NCBI RefSeq assembly: GCF_002795825.1 | Contig: NZ_CP018800.1 | Coordinates: 434,001 to 498,000 of the forward strand | DNA from: Mariprofundus ferrinatatus | Lineage (GTDB): Bacteria; Pseudomonadota; Zetaproteobacteria; Mariprofundales; Mariprofundaceae | Direction of reading: 5' to 3' | DNA length: 64,000 nucleotides | Shown here: positions 13,242-25,492 of the stretch, one piece after another | Layout: each line of letters begins with the position of its first letter | How positions within the stretch are numbered: position 1 is the stretch's first letter | Program-made: the position numbers and the translations under genes | The notes under the pieces: generated by a model | What the model was told of the DNA's origin: nothing | The model's input: only the letters and a program-made list of their open reading frames with translations | Database searches by the model: none

Positions 13242-16200
13242 ATGACCGAACCAGATATCCATACCCGCATCATTACTCTCAAAGGCAAGGGCGCACTCTC
13301 AGACTTCCGGCGTGACAAGCTACTGAATCAGCTTGCAGAAATTGGATTGCCCAGCGCCGAGATCCGGGCCGAATTTATCCATATTGCCGAAGTAAAAGAG
13401 GGGTGGGGTGAAGCGGATACGCATCGCCTGGCCGAGCTTCTGAATGATTCCCCTGAGTTGTTTGCGGATCATGTTGCCGACAATCTCTTCATCGTCGTGC
13501 CGCGTATCGGTACGATCAGCCCCTGGTCATCAAAGGCGACCGATATTGCCGGGCTCTGCGGGCTCGACACGCTGGTGCGGCTTGAGCGCGGTGTTGTCTA
13601 CCACATTGCAGGCATCCCGCACGATCAGCATGGTGAAGTTGCCGCACTGCTGCACGATCGCATGACCGAGTCGGTGCTCGACGATGCCGATGATCTTGCC
13701 CGCCTCTTTGCTCATCATGCGCCTGCACCGCTGGAGACGGTTGATGTGCTGGGGGGCGGCCGCGCTGCGCTGGAGGCTGCAAACAGGGCCCTTGGCCTGG
13801 CACTGGCCGAGGATGAGATCGACTACCTGCTGGAGAATTTCAAGCGACTTGAGCGAAACCCGAGCGATGCCGAATTGATGATGTTTGCTCAGGCCAATTC
13901 AGAGCATTGCCGGCACAAGATATTCAATGCCGACTGGGTTATCGATGGTGAAGAACAGGATCGCTCGCTCTTCGCAATGATCCGCAACACCCACCAGCTT
14001 CATCCTGAGGGGACGCTGGTTGCCTACAGTGACAACTCCTCGGTGATCAAAGGTGCGAAAGCTAAGCGTTTCTATCCCGATCAGGGTCGCCACTATAAGG
14101 CGCATGATGATGACACCCATATCCTGATGAAGGTGGAGACGCATAATCATCCGACTGCGATCTCCCCGTTTGCAGGCGCGGCTACGGGTTCCGGCGGTGA
14201 GATTCGCGACGAGGGGGCAACCGGTATCGGTTCCAAGCCGAAAGCGGGGTTGTGCGGATTCTCCGTGTCCAACCTGCGTATTCCAGGTTTTGAGCAGCCG
14301 TGGGAGGCCGATTTCGGCAAGCCGGACAGAATCGTCTCTGCACTGGATATCATGATCGAAGGGCCGATTGGAGCCGCTGCCTTTAACAATGAATTCGGGC
14401 GCCCCAACCTCTCAGGCTATTTCCGGACCTATGAGCAGCAGGTGAAGGGTGAACTGCGCGGCTATCACAAGCCGATTATGATTGCCGGCGGTGTCGGTAA
14501 TATTGATGCCCGCCATGTCTACAAGAAAGAGGTGCCTGTTGGCAGCCTGATTATCCAGCTTGGCGGCCCTGCCATGCTGATCGGCCTTGGCGGCGGAGCG
14601 GCTTCGAGCATGGACACCGGCGCCAATGCAGAGTCACTCGACTTTGATTCGGTGCAGCGCGGTAACCCTGAGATGGAGCGCCGTTGCCAGGAGGTGCTCG
14701 ACCGCTGCTGGCAGATGGGAGACAGCAATCCGATCCTCTTTATCCACGATATCGGTGCCGGAGGGCTCTCCAATGCGGTGCCGGAGTTGATTGATGATGC
14801 CGGTCGAGGAGGCTGGGTTGATTTGCGTGCCGTACACAATATGGAGCCGGGCATGAGCCCGATGCAGGTCTGGTGCAATGAGGCGCAGGAGCGCTATATG
14901 CTGGCTATCGCACCGGAGTCGCGCGATCTCTTCACCGAGATATGCGAGCGTGAGCGCTGTCTTTTCGCAGTGCTGGGAGAGGCAACAGAGGAGCGCAAGC
15001 TTACCGTCAACGATCCTGAGTTCGGCAACAAGCCGGTTGATCTGCCGCTAAATGTGCTGCTCGGGAAGCCGCCGAAAATGACCCGCGATGTGGTACACAC
15101 TGATGCGAAGCATGAGTCGCTGAGCCTGAGTGGGATTGATCTGAAAGAGGCGGCGCATCGTGTACTGCGTTTGCCTGCCGTGGCGAGCAAGGAGTTTTTG
15201 ATCACCATCGGTGACCGTTCGATTACCGGTCTTGTCGCCCGCGACCAGATGGTTGGGAAGTGGCAGGTGCCTGTAGCTGATGTGGCGGTCACTGCCACCG
15301 ATTACACCCACTATACTGGTGAAGCGATGTGCATGGGCGAGCGCACGCCCATTGCGGTGCTTGATGCGCCGGCTTCCGGACGTATGGCGATCGGTGAGGC
15401 ACTGACCAATATTGCGGCTGCCCCGATTGCAGCGATCGGCGATGTGAAGCTTTCCGCCAACTGGATGGCCGCCTGCGGCCACGAGGGTGAAGATGCCCGT
15501 CTTTATGACACCGTGAAAGCGGTAGGCATGGAGCTTTGCCCTGCACTCGGCATCTCTATACCCGTCGGAAAGGATTCACTGTCGATGAAATCGGTATGGC
15601 AGGATGGCAGTGAAAAGCGGGAGATGTTTTCACCGCTCTCCCTGATTATCTCCGCATTCGCTCCCGTAACCGATATCCGTAAAACATTAACGCCAGAGCT
15701 GAAGCTGGACCAGGGCGATACGGATCTGATTCTGCTTGATCTTGGCGATGGCAAGCACCGTCTTGGAGGCTCGGCCCTTGCTCAGGTGTACGGCAAGACC
15801 GGTGAGGAGGTTCCGGATGTTGATGATGCAGCGCTGCTGAAGGCCTTCTTCGAGGGTGTCCAGCAGCTCAACAGTGAAGGCTTGCTGCTTGCCTATCACG
15901 ACCGCTCAGATGGCGGCCTGTTTGCAACGCTGGCCGAGATGGCCTTTGCGGCCCGAACAGGGTTGAAGATTCACCTGGAAACCCTGATGGGCGATGCAGG
16001 CGGGGAGGAGCTTCAGGTACTCTTCTCTGAGGAGCTTGGAGGCGTGGTCCAGATTCGCCGTTCCGACCGCGAGCGTGTTCTGGCCATTTTGGCCAATATC
16101 GGACTTGCGCATGTGGCTCATATTATCGGTCACCCGCGTACCGATGGCAGGGTTGTCATGGCATGTCACGAGCAGATGCTGTTCGATGAACATGTGCAGT

Positions 16201-17135
16201 CACTGCAGCAGGTGTGGGCTGAAACCAGCTTCCGCATGCAGGCGCTTCGCGACAATCCGGCCTGTGCAGAAGAGGCGTTTGAGTCGATTGCCAACACCGA
16301 AGCCATGGGGCTGTTTGCCGAGCTTACCTTTGCTCCTTCAGATGATATCTGTGCCCCGTTTATTGGCGGGGAAAAGCCCAAAATGGCAGTGCTCAGGGAG
16401 CAGGGTGTGAACGGGCAGGTTGAGATGGCGGCCGCGTTTGATCGCGCCGGTTTCGACTGCGTTGATGTGCATATGTCAGATATTATTGCCGGACGTACTG
16501 ATCTGTCACTGTTTCAGGGGCTTGTGGCATGTGGAGGTTTCTCCTTTGGTGATGTGCTTGGTGCCGGACGTGGCTGGGCCAACTCGGTGATGTTCAATGC
16601 AAGGGCACGTGATCAGTTCGATGCTTTCTTCCACCGCAGCGACACCTTTGCGCTCGGTGTCTGTAATGGCTGCCAGATGATGAGCGGCCTGAAATCTATT
16701 ATTCCGGGGGCTGAAAACTGGCCGAGCTTCGAGCGCAACCGCTCTGAACAGTTTGAAGCACGCCTGCTGCAGGTGGAGGTGCTGGATTCGCCTTCGATTT
16801 TCCTCGATGGTATGGCCGGATCCAGGCTGCCGCTGGTGGTGGCACATGGCGAAGGCCGCGCTCAGTTCAGCTCTGAACAGCAGCACAACAGCGCGCTTGC
16901 CTCACTGCGCTATCTCGGCCCGGATGGTGGCCCTGCCACGAGTTATCCGTACAATCCGAACGGCTCTCCCGATGGGCTGACCGGCTTCACTACAGCAGAC
17001 GGTCGATTCACGATTATGATGCCGCACCCGGAGCGACTCTTCCGCAGCGTGCAGCATTCGTGGCAGCCTGAAGGCTTGGGCGAGGATGGTCCCTGGATGC
17101 GCATGTTCCGCAATGCCCGCAAGTGGGCAGATTAA
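13242..17135 (+). CDS. purL: Phosphoribosylformylglycinamidine synthase (large, glutaminase-fused)
   Basis: A 1297-residue FGAM synthase, the long form that converts FGAR, glutamine and ATP to FGAM in purine synthesis. An N-terminal PurS-like domain, a linker with the [12 protein letters not shown] signature, two AIRS-type ATP-grasp halves ([26 protein letters not shown] in the first) and a C-terminal class I glutaminase are all visible. The glutaminase nucleophile is Cys1141 in [14 protein letters not shown], and [10 protein letters not shown] near the end gives the His and Glu of the triad. Length is that of the proteobacterial enzyme (about 1295). It is divergent from a PAS kinase and upstream of pyrG. 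Confidence 0.98.
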   Translation: MTEPDIHTRIITLKGKGALSDFRRDKLLNQLAEIGLPSAEIRAEFIHIAEVKEGWGEADTHRLAELLNDSPELFADHVADNLFIVVPRIGTISPWSSKATDIAGLCGLDTLVRLERGVVYHIAGIPHDQHGEVAALLHDRMTESVLDDADDLARLFAHHAPAPLETVDVLGGGRAALEAANRALGLALAEDEIDYLLENFKRLERNPSDAELMMFAQANSEHCRHKIFNADWVIDGEEQDRSLFAMIRNTHQLHPEGTLVAYSDNSSVIKGAKAKRFYPDQGRHYKAHDDDTHILMKVETHNHPTAISPFAGAATGSGGEIRDEGATGIGSKPKAGLCGFSVSNLRIPGFEQPWEADFGKPDRIVSALDIMIEGPIGAAAFNNEFGRPNLSGYFRTYEQQVKGELRGYHKPIMIAGGVGNIDARHVYKKEVPVGSLIIQLGGPAMLIGLGGGAASSMDTGANAESLDFDSVQRGNPEMERRCQEVLDRCWQMGDSNPILFIHDIGAGGLSNAVPELIDDAGRGGWVDLRAVHNMEPGMSPMQVWCNEAQERYMLAIAPESRDLFTEICERERCLFAVLGEATEERKLTVNDPEFGNKPVDLPLNVLLGKPPKMTRDVVHTDAKHESLSLSGIDLKEAAHRVLRLPAVASKEFLITIGDRSITGLVARDQMVGKWQVPVADVAVTATDYTHYTGEAMCMGERTPIAVLDAPASGRMAIGEALTNIAAAPIAAIGDVKLSANWMAACGHEGEDARLYDTVKAVGMELCPALGISIPVGKDSLSMKSVWQDGSEKREMFSPLSLIISAFAPVTDIRKTLTPELKLDQGDTDLILLDLGDGKHRLGGSALAQVYGKTGEEVPDVDDAALLKAFFEGVQQLNSEGLLLAYHDRSDGGLFATLAEMAFAARTGLKIHLETLMGDAGGEELQVLFSEELGGVVQIRRSDRERVLAILANIGLAHVAHIIGHPRTDGRVVMACHEQMLFDEHVQSLQQVWAETSFRMQALRDNPACAEEAFESIANTEAMGLFAELTFAPSDDICAPFIGGEKPKMAVLREQGVNGQVEMAAAFDRAGFDCVDVHMSDIIAGRTDLSLFQGLVACGGFSFGDVLGAGRGWANSVMFNARARDQFDAFFHRSDTFALGVCNGCQMMSGLKSIIPGAENWPSFERNRSEQFEARLLQVEVLDSPSIFLDGMAGSRLPLVVAHGEGRAQFSSEQQHNSALASLRYLGPDGGPATSYPYNPNGSPDGLTGFTTADGRFTIMMPHPERLFRSVQHSWQPEGLGEDGPWMRMFRNARKWAD

Positions 17136-17156
17136 ACGCTTTTAACTGGCGAATGA

Positions 17157-18820
<1,664 letters not shown>

Positions 18821-18821
<1 letters not shown>

Positions 18822-19645
18822 TGGCATCGGTCGTTGCCGTTGGCGATATTCGGATCGCTAACGATCTCCCGTTGGTCCTGTTGGCAGGGCCATGTGTGAT
18901 TGAGGGCGAAGATTTTACGCTGAACACAGCTGCAGCAATTGCCGAGATGGCAGCAACAGTTGGTGTGCCATTTGTATTCAAATCCAGCTTTGATAAAGCC
19001 AACCGAACCAGCAGGGATGGATTCCGTGGTCCCGGACTCGATGAGGGGCTTAGGATACTGCAGCGGGTTAAGGATGAATTGGGGCTGCCTGTCATTACGG
19101 ATGTACATACGCCGGAGCAGGCCAGAGCAGTGGCTGAGGTGGCTGACATTCTGCAGACACCCGCATTCCTCTGCCGCCAGACCGATTTTATCCGGGCCGT
19201 TGCCGAAACCGGCAAGCCGGTAAATATCAAGAAGGGTCAGTTTCTTGCCCCCTGGGATATGAAACATGTGCTCGATAAGGCGCTGGCAACGGGTAACGAC
19301 CAGATCATGCTCTGTGAACGAGGCGCAAGTTTCGGTTACAATAATCTGGTCTCCGATATGCGCTCGTTGCTGGTCATGAAAGAGTTCGGTGCCCCTGTTG
19401 TTTTTGATGCCACCCATTCGGTGCAGCAGCCGGGTGGTCTTGGCGGCGCTACCGGTGGTAACCGTGAGTTTGTGCCGGGTCTCTCTCAGGCGGCCGTTGC
19501 GACAGGTATTGCGGCACTATTCATGGAGGTGCATCCGGATCCTGATCGTGCCCTCTCAGACGGGCCGAATTCACTGGCGCTTGCCGATCTTCCCAGATTG
19601 CTGGATCGCCTGAAACGACTGGATGCGGTTGCTAAAGAGAGTTAA
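18821..19645 (+). CDS. kdsA: 3-deoxy-8-phosphooctulonate synthase (KDO8P synthase)
   Basis: A 274-residue KdsA, which condenses arabinose 5-phosphate with phosphoenolpyruvate to make KDO 8-phosphate for lipopolysaccharide inner core. Signatures include [38 protein letters not shown], and [12 protein letters not shown]. Lipopolysaccharide synthesis confirms a Gram-negative host. The ATG at 18821 overlaps the pyrG stop, an arrangement also seen in several proteobacteria where pyrG-kdsA-eno are neighbours. An in-frame TTG three bases earlier is not needed. It ends 86 bases before eno. Confidence 0.97.
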
Positions 19646-19731
19646 CCGGAGCGATCAGGATGATCGGCCGGGATAAAATTAATAACGTAAGGAAGATGTT
19701 CGACAATAGGGTCGGGCAACAGGAGTAGAAA

Positions 19732-21015
19732 GTGAGTGAAATTGTAACAGTCCATGGACGGGAAATTTTCGATTCGCGTGGCAATCCGACCATTGAGGTC
19801 GATGTGAAGCTGGCCAGCGGAGCGTTTGCCCGCGCAGCGGTGCCAAGCGGTGCCTCTACAGGATCACGAGAGGCGGTAGAGCTGCGCGACGGCGGATCCC
19901 GACTCGGTGGTAAAGGCGTGAAAAACGCTGTCAGCAATGTAAACCGGGAAATTGCAGCTGCAGTCAACGGTATGGATGCATCTAACCTTGAAGCGGTCGA
20001 TGCCAAACTGATCGAGCTTGACGGTACCCCGAACAAGGGGCGTCTTGGAGCCAATGCAATTCTCGGCGTTTCGATGGCCGTGGCAAAGGCGCAGGCATCC
20101 GAGAACGGTGAGTCGCTGTTCCGCTATCTGGGTGGCAGTGATGCCAACCTGCTGCCGGTTCCGTGCATGAACGTGATCAATGGCGGTTCTCACGCCGATA
20201 ACAGCATCGATTTTCAGGAGTACATGATTGCTCCGACCGGCGCATCCACCTTCGCCGAATCGCTGGATATGGGTGCTGAGGTGTTCCATGCCTTGAAGTC
20301 AGTCCTGAAGGCGGGCGGCCATATTACTGCTGTGGGTGATGAGGGCGGTTTCGCGCCGAATCTCGGCTCCAACGAAGAGGGCATCACTGTCATTCTTGAG
20401 GCGATAGAGAAGGCTGGCCTGAAAGCGGGCCATGATGTCGTGATCTGTTCCGATATGGCGGCGTCCGAATTCTACCGTGGTGGCTCATATGTTCTGGCCG
20501 GCGAGGGTAACCGCAAGCTTGACTCTTCAGGTATGGTCGACCTTATCGATTCACTCTGCCGCCAGTATCCGATTGTCTCCATCGAGGATGGACTGGATGA
20601 GAATGACTGGGATGGCTGGAAGCTGTTGACCGATCGTGTTGGTGATCGTGTGCAGCTGGTCGGTGACGACCTCTTCGTAACCAACCCTAAGATTCTCAAA
20701 GAGGGTATCGAGAAGGGTATAGCCAACGCGCTGCTGGTGAAGGTGAATCAGATCGGCACGCTGACCGAGACTATTGCCGCTGTGAACATGGCGCACGATG
20801 CCGGCTACCGCTGCATGATGAGTCACCGCTCCGGCGAAACCGAAGATGCAACCATCGCAGATCTGGCTGTAGCTCTCTCTACCGGCCAAATCAAGACCGG
20901 TTCCGCATCACGTTCGGACCGCATGGCGAAATACAACCAGTTGCTCCGTATCGAAGAGGAGCTTGGCAGTGCCGCACGCTTCGCAGGACGTGGCGCGTTC
21001 GCTCAGCGTTCCTGA
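19732..21015 (+). CDS. eno: Enolase
   Basis: A 427-residue enolase that interconverts 2-phosphoglycerate and phosphoenolpyruvate. The start [24 protein letters not shown], the catalytic-loop [27 protein letters not shown], the metal-ligand segment [14 protein letters not shown], the catalytic Lys in [13 protein letters not shown] and the signature SHRSGETED are all present. Length is normal (430 in E. coli). The start is a GTG at 19732, preceded by a AGGAG about ten bases upstream. It is followed at 45 bases by ftsB, as in many proteobacteria. Confidence 0.98.
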   Translation: MSEIVTVHGREIFDSRGNPTIEVDVKLASGAFARAAVPSGASTGSREAVELRDGGSRLGGKGVKNAVSNVNREIAAAVNGMDASNLEAVDAKLIELDGTPNKGRLGANAILGVSMAVAKAQASENGESLFRYLGGSDANLLPVPCMNVINGGSHADNSIDFQEYMIAPTGASTFAESLDMGAEVFHALKSVLKAGGHITAVGDEGGFAPNLGSNEEGITVILEAIEKAGLKAGHDVVICSDMAASEFYRGGSYVLAGEGNRKLDSSGMVDLIDSLCRQYPIVSIEDGLDENDWDGWKLLTDRVGDRVQLVGDDLFVTNPKILKEGIEKGIANALLVKVNQIGTLTETIAAVNMAHDAGYRCMMSHRSGETEDATIADLAVALSTGQIKTGSASRSDRMAKYNQLLRIEEELGSAARFAGRGAFAQRS

Positions 21016-21059
21016 TCAACAGGCTTTTGCCGTGCCGACCGGCATTGTAATTGCCTGAT

Positions 21060-21380
21060 ATGGCTGGAGCAGTTGGCCGTGGGCTGTTCTGGAGCCTCTC
21101 CGCAATAGGTCTCGGTTACATGGTTTGGAGTCTGATCTTTTCAGATCACGGCTATCTGGTATATCGCCAGGAGGCGATGCAGACCGAACTGTTGCGCGGT
21201 GAGCTTGAAGAGCAGCAGGCCGAGCGGGAGCGTCTGGCCAAAGAGGTGCTCCGCCTACGGAATGATCCCGATGCGCTGGAGGAGCTGGTGCATCGCGAAC
21301 TGGGTTACGTCTATCCGGATGAGATCATCGTGATGATGCCTGAACGGGTGGAAGAAGAAGAGAAGGGGAGTGGTCAGTGA
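21060..21380 (+). CDS. ftsB: Cell division protein FtsB (DivIC family)
   Basis: A 106-residue bitopic protein: an N-terminal membrane helix (about 9-27), a coiled coil with heptads rich in Leu and Glu (about 37-75, RQEAMQTELLRGELEEQQAE onward), and a short periplasmic end containing ELGYVYPDEIIVMMP. This is the FtsB/DivIC pattern: it joins FtsL and FtsQ at the division septum. Its place directly after eno is the usual one for ftsB. The start could be the TTG at 21051 or the ATG at 21060; neither has a clear ribosome site. Its end overlaps gltX by four bases. Confidence 0.85.
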   Translation: MAGAVGRGLFWSLSAIGLGYMVWSLIFSDHGYLVYRQEAMQTELLRGELEEQQAERERLAKEVLRLRNDPDALEELVHRELGYVYPDEIIVMMPERVEEEEKGSGQ

Positions 21381-22762
21381 GTGTTGTTACCCGGTTTGCG
21401 CCGTCACCGACAGGCCTTCTTCATCTGGGGAATGTTCGAACAGCCCTGCTCAACTGGCTCTATGCCAAGAGATATGGCGGCTCTTTTCTGCTCCGCTTTG
21501 AAGATACTGACCAGAGTCGCTCCGAGCGCGAATATATCGAAGCGATCAAGGCCGATCTGACCTGGCTCGGTTTGAGCTGGGATGGTGCGATTCACCTTCA
21601 GTCAGAACATGCTGCAAAACACCGCACCGCGCTTGATAGCCTAGCTGAGAAGGGGCTCGCCTACCGCTGCTTCTGCAGTGAAACCAGGCTGAGCCTGGAT
21701 CGTAAACTCGCCTCATCTCGCGGCCTGCCGCCGCGCTATGCGGGGCACTGCAGAGCCATCCCTGCCGACGAGGCAAAAGAGCGTGCAGAAAACGAACCGT
21801 ATGTCTGGCGTCTGGCTGTGCATGCACCCGAGGGCGAGGTCACTGTCGCCGATGCCTTGCATGGGGATGTTACCTTTGCGCGCCGTGATCTCGATGATCC
21901 GGTTGTTGTCCGTTCTGATGGCAGTTTCACATTTCTGCTGCCCAATGCAGTTGATGATGCGCTGGATGGTATCACCCATGTACTGCGCGGCGATGATCAC
22001 CTGACCAATTCAGCCTATCAGGTATGGCTTCTTCACAGTCTCGATTACACACCTCCGGTTTACCTTCACCACGGGCTGCTGCTCGGCGAGGACGGTTCCA
22101 AGCTCTCTAAACGTACGGGCAGTCACAGTATCGCCGAACTGCGCGAGGATGGATTGCTTCCCGAGGCTTTGCTGCAGGCTATGACGCGCCTTGGCCACCC
22201 CAATATGCCGGATGGCCTGCATGATCCCGTCGCTCTTGCCGACCATTTTAACGCTGAGCATGTATCGACCAGTTCGGTGCGCTGGTCGGATCAGGAGATG
22301 TGGCGCTGGCATACTCGCCTGTTGCATGAACTGGATATCACTGCGTTGATGCCGCTGCTTTTTCCCTATGTTCCCGATGTGGACTCGAAGCAGTTGCATG
22401 GATTTACCTCTCTGGTTGTCAGGAATCTGGAACTGGCGAGCGATGCCGAGCATTTTCAGCGTCTGCTGGATGCGGCTGCTCCGTTCGGATCTGAGGAAAT
22501 CGCAGTTGTGAAGGAAGCGGGGGCCGACTTTTACCGTATTGCACTGGAGTGCTGGCAGCAGCTGGCCGATGGAGACTGGAAACAGTGGACGAATGCTGTG
22601 AAAGAGAGAACCGCCTGCAAGGGAAGGGCACTGTTTATGCCGCTGCGCGTGGCACTCTCCGGAGCATTGCACGGCCCAGAGATGTCGGCTGTGGTCGACT
22701 TTCTCGGTAGTGAGGAAATCGAGATTCGATTAAGAGATACGATAAGGCAGGCAGAGTCATGA
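21377..22762 (+). CDS. gltX: Glutamyl-tRNA synthetase
   Basis: A 461-residue class I aminoacyl-tRNA synthetase. The ATP-binding HIGH equivalent is HLGN in FAPSPTGLLHLGNVRTALLNW, FEDTDQSRS follows as the glutamate/adenosine site, and KLSKRTG is the KMSKS equivalent. The catalytic domain (about 1-320) and an alpha-helical anticodon domain are of normal length (471 in E. coli). The zinc-binding cysteines near residue 98 of the E. coli enzyme are only partly matched (RCFCSE). The GTG start lies in GTGA overlapping the ftsB stop; its own stop overlaps the cysS start in ATGA. Confidence 0.97.
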   Translation: MSVVTRFAPSPTGLLHLGNVRTALLNWLYAKRYGGSFLLRFEDTDQSRSEREYIEAIKADLTWLGLSWDGAIHLQSEHAAKHRTALDSLAEKGLAYRCFCSETRLSLDRKLASSRGLPPRYAGHCRAIPADEAKERAENEPYVWRLAVHAPEGEVTVADALHGDVTFARRDLDDPVVVRSDGSFTFLLPNAVDDALDGITHVLRGDDHLTNSAYQVWLLHSLDYTPPVYLHHGLLLGEDGSKLSKRTGSHSIAELREDGLLPEALLQAMTRLGHPNMPDGLHDPVALADHFNAEHVSTSSVRWSDQEMWRWHTRLLHELDITALMPLLFPYVPDVDSKQLHGFTSLVVRNLELASDAEHFQRLLDAAAPFGSEEIAVVKEAGADFYRIALECWQQLADGDWKQWTNAVKERTACKGRALFMPLRVALSGALHGPEMSAVVDFLGSEEIEIRLRDTIRQAES

Positions 22763-24123
22763 CGTTACAGGTTTATAATACCATCAGCCGCAAGAAGGAG
22801 GCGTTTGAGCCCCTGGTTGCGGGCAAAGTCGGCATGTATGTCTGCGGCGTTACCGTTTACGACTACTGCCATGTCGGTCATGCACGTGTGATGGTGGTAT
22901 TCGATGTGATCAGTCGCTGGTTCAAACAGCTCGGATTTGAGGTTGATTACGTACGCAACTTTACCGACGTGGATGACAAGATCATCAACCGTGCTGCTGA
23001 ACGCGGCATAGCCATTGATCAACTGACCAACGAAATGATTGCTGCCTTTTACGAGGATGCCGATGCACTGGGCTGCGAGAGGCCGACGCATGAGCCGCGT
23101 GCCACCGCGCACATGGATGAGATGATTGCCATGATTGCGGTGCTGGTGGAGAGAGGCAATGCCTATGTCTCGGATTCCGGCGACGTGCTCTATGCGGTTC
23201 GGGAGTTTTCCGAATATGGCAAGTTATCAGGCAAGAATATCGATGATCTGGAGTCCGGAAGCCGCGTCGATGTCGATCAATCCAAGCGCGATCCTCTGGA
23301 CTTCGTGCTGTGGAAAATGGCCAAAGAAGGTGAGCCTGCCTGGGATTCGCCCTGGGGTCCGGGGCGTCCGGGCTGGCATATCGAGTGCTCGGCGATGAGC
23401 TGTTCACACCTTGGTTCCACATTCGATATTCACGGCGGGGGCATGGATCTTAAATTTCCCCACCATGAGAATGAGATTGCCCAAGCCAGGGCTGCCAACG
23501 ATGGCGGCTTTGCCCGTTACTGGCTACATAACGGGTTTGTGAATATCAATGCCGAGAAGATGTCCAAGTCGCTGGGTAACTTCTTCACCATTCGCGAAGT
23601 GCTGAAGAAATATCATCCGGAAGTGATGCGCATGTTCATGCTGGGCACCCATTACCGTTCACCGCTCGACTTCTCGGATCAGGCACTTGATGAGGCCAAG
23701 ACAGCGCTCGACCGCCTTTATGAGACGAAGAAGCGCATTTCCGGTCATGATGGTGCGGGAGAGCTTCCCGGGAAGTTTATCGAAGCGATGAATGACGATT
23801 TCAATACGCCTGAAGCGCTGGCTGTTCTGTTCGATCTATGCCGGGCCGTGAACCGGGCAGCTGATAGCGGCGAGGATATTGCAGAACTGGCAGGATCGTT
23901 TAATGCCATTGTCAGCCTGCTCGGCATTGTCCAGCATGATCTGAATGAATGGTTTCAGGGCGGTGATGCCGATGTCGATAAGATCGAAGCGCTGATTGCG
24001 GAACGGACAGAGGCGAAGAAGGCACGTGATTTCGCCCGCGCTGATGCCATTCGTAATGAATTGAGTTCGCAGGGTATAGTGCTGGAGGATACGGTGGGCG
24101 GCACAATCTGGAAGAAGGCGTGA
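22759..24123 (+). CDS. cysS: Cysteinyl-tRNA synthetase
   Basis: A 454-residue class I synthetase. CGVTVYDYCHVGHARVMVVFDV carries the zinc-ligand Cys and the HIGH equivalent (HVGH); IECSAMSCSHLGSTFDIHGGGMDL has further zinc ligands; KMSKSLGNFFTIREVL is the KMSKS loop. The C-terminal DALR-like helical domain is complete and ends EDTVGGTIWKKA, as in E. coli CysS. Overlaps of four bases at both ends (gltX before, epimerase after) show a tight operon. Confidence 0.97.
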   Translation: MTLQVYNTISRKKEAFEPLVAGKVGMYVCGVTVYDYCHVGHARVMVVFDVISRWFKQLGFEVDYVRNFTDVDDKIINRAAERGIAIDQLTNEMIAAFYEDADALGCERPTHEPRATAHMDEMIAMIAVLVERGNAYVSDSGDVLYAVREFSEYGKLSGKNIDDLESGSRVDVDQSKRDPLDFVLWKMAKEGEPAWDSPWGPGRPGWHIECSAMSCSHLGSTFDIHGGGMDLKFPHHENEIAQARAANDGGFARYWLHNGFVNINAEKMSKSLGNFFTIREVLKKYHPEVMRMFMLGTHYRSPLDFSDQALDEAKTALDRLYETKKRISGHDGAGELPGKFIEAMNDDFNTPEALAVLFDLCRAVNRAADSGEDIAELAGSFNAIVSLLGIVQHDLNEWFQGGDADVDKIEALIAERTEAKKARDFARADAIRNELSSQGIVLEDTVGGTIWKKA

Positions 24124-25100
24124 CTGCTCCCCTGCTGGTAACTGGCGCTGCCGGGTTTATCGGTATGCATGTCTGCGAACAGCTGCTCAATCGCGGCCTG
24201 CAGGTGATAGGCATCGACAATCTTAATGATTACTATGATGTCAGCCTGAAAGAGGCGAGACTGGCTCGCCTGAAAAAGCATAAAGGCTTCAGATTCTTTC
24301 TGATTGATATTTCTGATCGCGATGCGGTGGCTAATCTGTTCAAGACCGAGAAACCATCCCGTGTCATCCATCTGGCTGCACAGGCCGGCGTGCGTTATTC
24401 GCTGGAGCATCCGCATGCTTATGCCGACAGCAATCTCACCGGCTTTGTAAATATTCTTGAGGGGTGCCGTGCGGTTGACGCCGAACACCTGGTATTTGCA
24501 TCATCCAGTTCCGTTTACGGTTCCAACAAAAAGCTTCCCTACAGCGAGTCCGATCCTGTCGATCACCCGATCTCGCTCTACGCAGCCACGAAGAAGGCGA
24601 ATGAACTGATGGCTCACTCCTATGCGCATCTCTATGGCTTCCCATGCACAGGGCTCCGTTTCTTCACCGTTTACGGCCCATGGGGAAGGCCGGATATGGC
24701 CTACTTCGGGTTCACCAGAGCGATCCTTGCAGGCGAGACGATCAAAATATTCAACCACGGAGATATGCAGCGCGATTTCACCTATATCGATGATATCGTC
24801 GATGGTGTGCTGAAGGTGTTCGACAACCCTCCTGAAGCGGATGAGGCCGGTCCTGCCTACCGCATCTACAATATTGGCAACGACCATCCCGAAAGACTCG
24901 GCTATTTCGTCGAAACGCTGGAGAACGTGCTCGGTGTCGAAGCAATCAAAGAGATGTATCCGATGCAGCCAGGCGACGTGCAGTCCACCCATGCTGATCT
25001 CACCAAAATCCGCCGCGATTTTGGCTTCTCCCCGACGACCTCCATTGAAGAAGGCCTCAAGAAATTCGCAGATTGGTATCGCGGCTACTACAAGTGCTAG
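24120..25100 (+). CDS. NAD-dependent epimerase, UDP-glucuronate 4-epimerase type
   Basis: A 326-residue short-chain dehydrogenase/reductase with the NAD motif TGAAGFIG at the start and the catalytic YAATK (Ser/Tyr/Lys triad with SSSSVYGS). The phrase HLAAQAGVRYSLEHPHAYADSNLTGFVNILE and NDYYDVSLKEARL are typical of the UDP-glucuronate/UDP-N-acetylgalactosaminuronate 4-epimerase branch. It should supply uronic acid for capsule or lipopolysaccharide (inference). The start is a GTG in GTGA overlapping the cysS stop. A strong bidirectional terminator ends the operon 35 bases later. Confidence 0.88.
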   Translation: MTAPLLVTGAAGFIGMHVCEQLLNRGLQVIGIDNLNDYYDVSLKEARLARLKKHKGFRFFLIDISDRDAVANLFKTEKPSRVIHLAAQAGVRYSLEHPHAYADSNLTGFVNILEGCRAVDAEHLVFASSSSVYGSNKKLPYSESDPVDHPISLYAATKKANELMAHSYAHLYGFPCTGLRFFTVYGPWGRPDMAYFGFTRAILAGETIKIFNHGDMQRDFTYIDDIVDGVLKVFDNPPEADEAGPAYRIYNIGNDHPERLGYFVETLENVLGVEAIKEMYPMQPGDVQSTHADLTKIRRDFGFSPTTSIEEGLKKFADWYRGYYKC

Positions 25101-25134
25101 AGGCTGTATTTAATGGCCACTTTCGATAACGCAT

Positions 25135-25168
25135 AAAAAAGCAGCAGCCATACGGCTGCTGCTTTTTT
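25135..25168. terminator. Bidirectional terminator after the epimerase gene
   Basis: AAAAAAGCAGCAGCC (25135-25149) pairs with GGCTGCTGCTTTTTT (25154-25168) around a four-base loop, with T runs on both strands. It separates the ftsB operon from the small minus-strand gene at 25193-25405. Confidence 0.95.
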
Positions 25169-25192
25169 ACCTTGAGGGCCCTCGTAAACTGT

Positions 25193-25405
25193 TTAGAAGC
25201 TGACTCTGTAGTGCGCATCAAGCCAGCATTTCGGTAGTGCCTCGCCGGATGGGAAGACCAGACCGGATTTTTCGACACTGACAGGATCGCCCGCCTCTTC
25301 ACCAGCATGATAGCGAACAGTGACTGATGTTGAGTTGGGATCAGTCAACTCGCCCTGTTTTAACACCTGAGCCAGATCGCCATTACTAACATTCCTTAGA
25401 AACAT
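25193..25405 (-). CDS. Small protein, unknown function
   Basis: A 70-residue protein I do not recognise. It begins MFLRNVSNGDLAQVLKQGELTDPNSTSVTVRYHAG and ends KCWLDAHYRVSF; it has no signal peptide or membrane segment and looks like a compact beta-rich cytoplasmic domain. Support for being a gene comes from a very strong ribosome site CAGGAGG eight bases before the ATG at 25405 and its isolation between terminators, with the frame not overlapped by another gene. Nothing in its neighbourhood suggests a function. Confidence 0.6.
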   Translation of the reverse strand: MFLRNVSNGDLAQVLKQGELTDPNSTSVTVRYHAGEEAGDPVSVEKSGLVFPSGEALPKCWLDAHYRVSF

Positions 25406-25492
25406 ATCAGCCTCCTGTGGGTATCATTCAGTCATCTAACTGTATTACTAGTATAGGCGATAGCTAATAATTTTGCCAGCAGACGGGTCCAC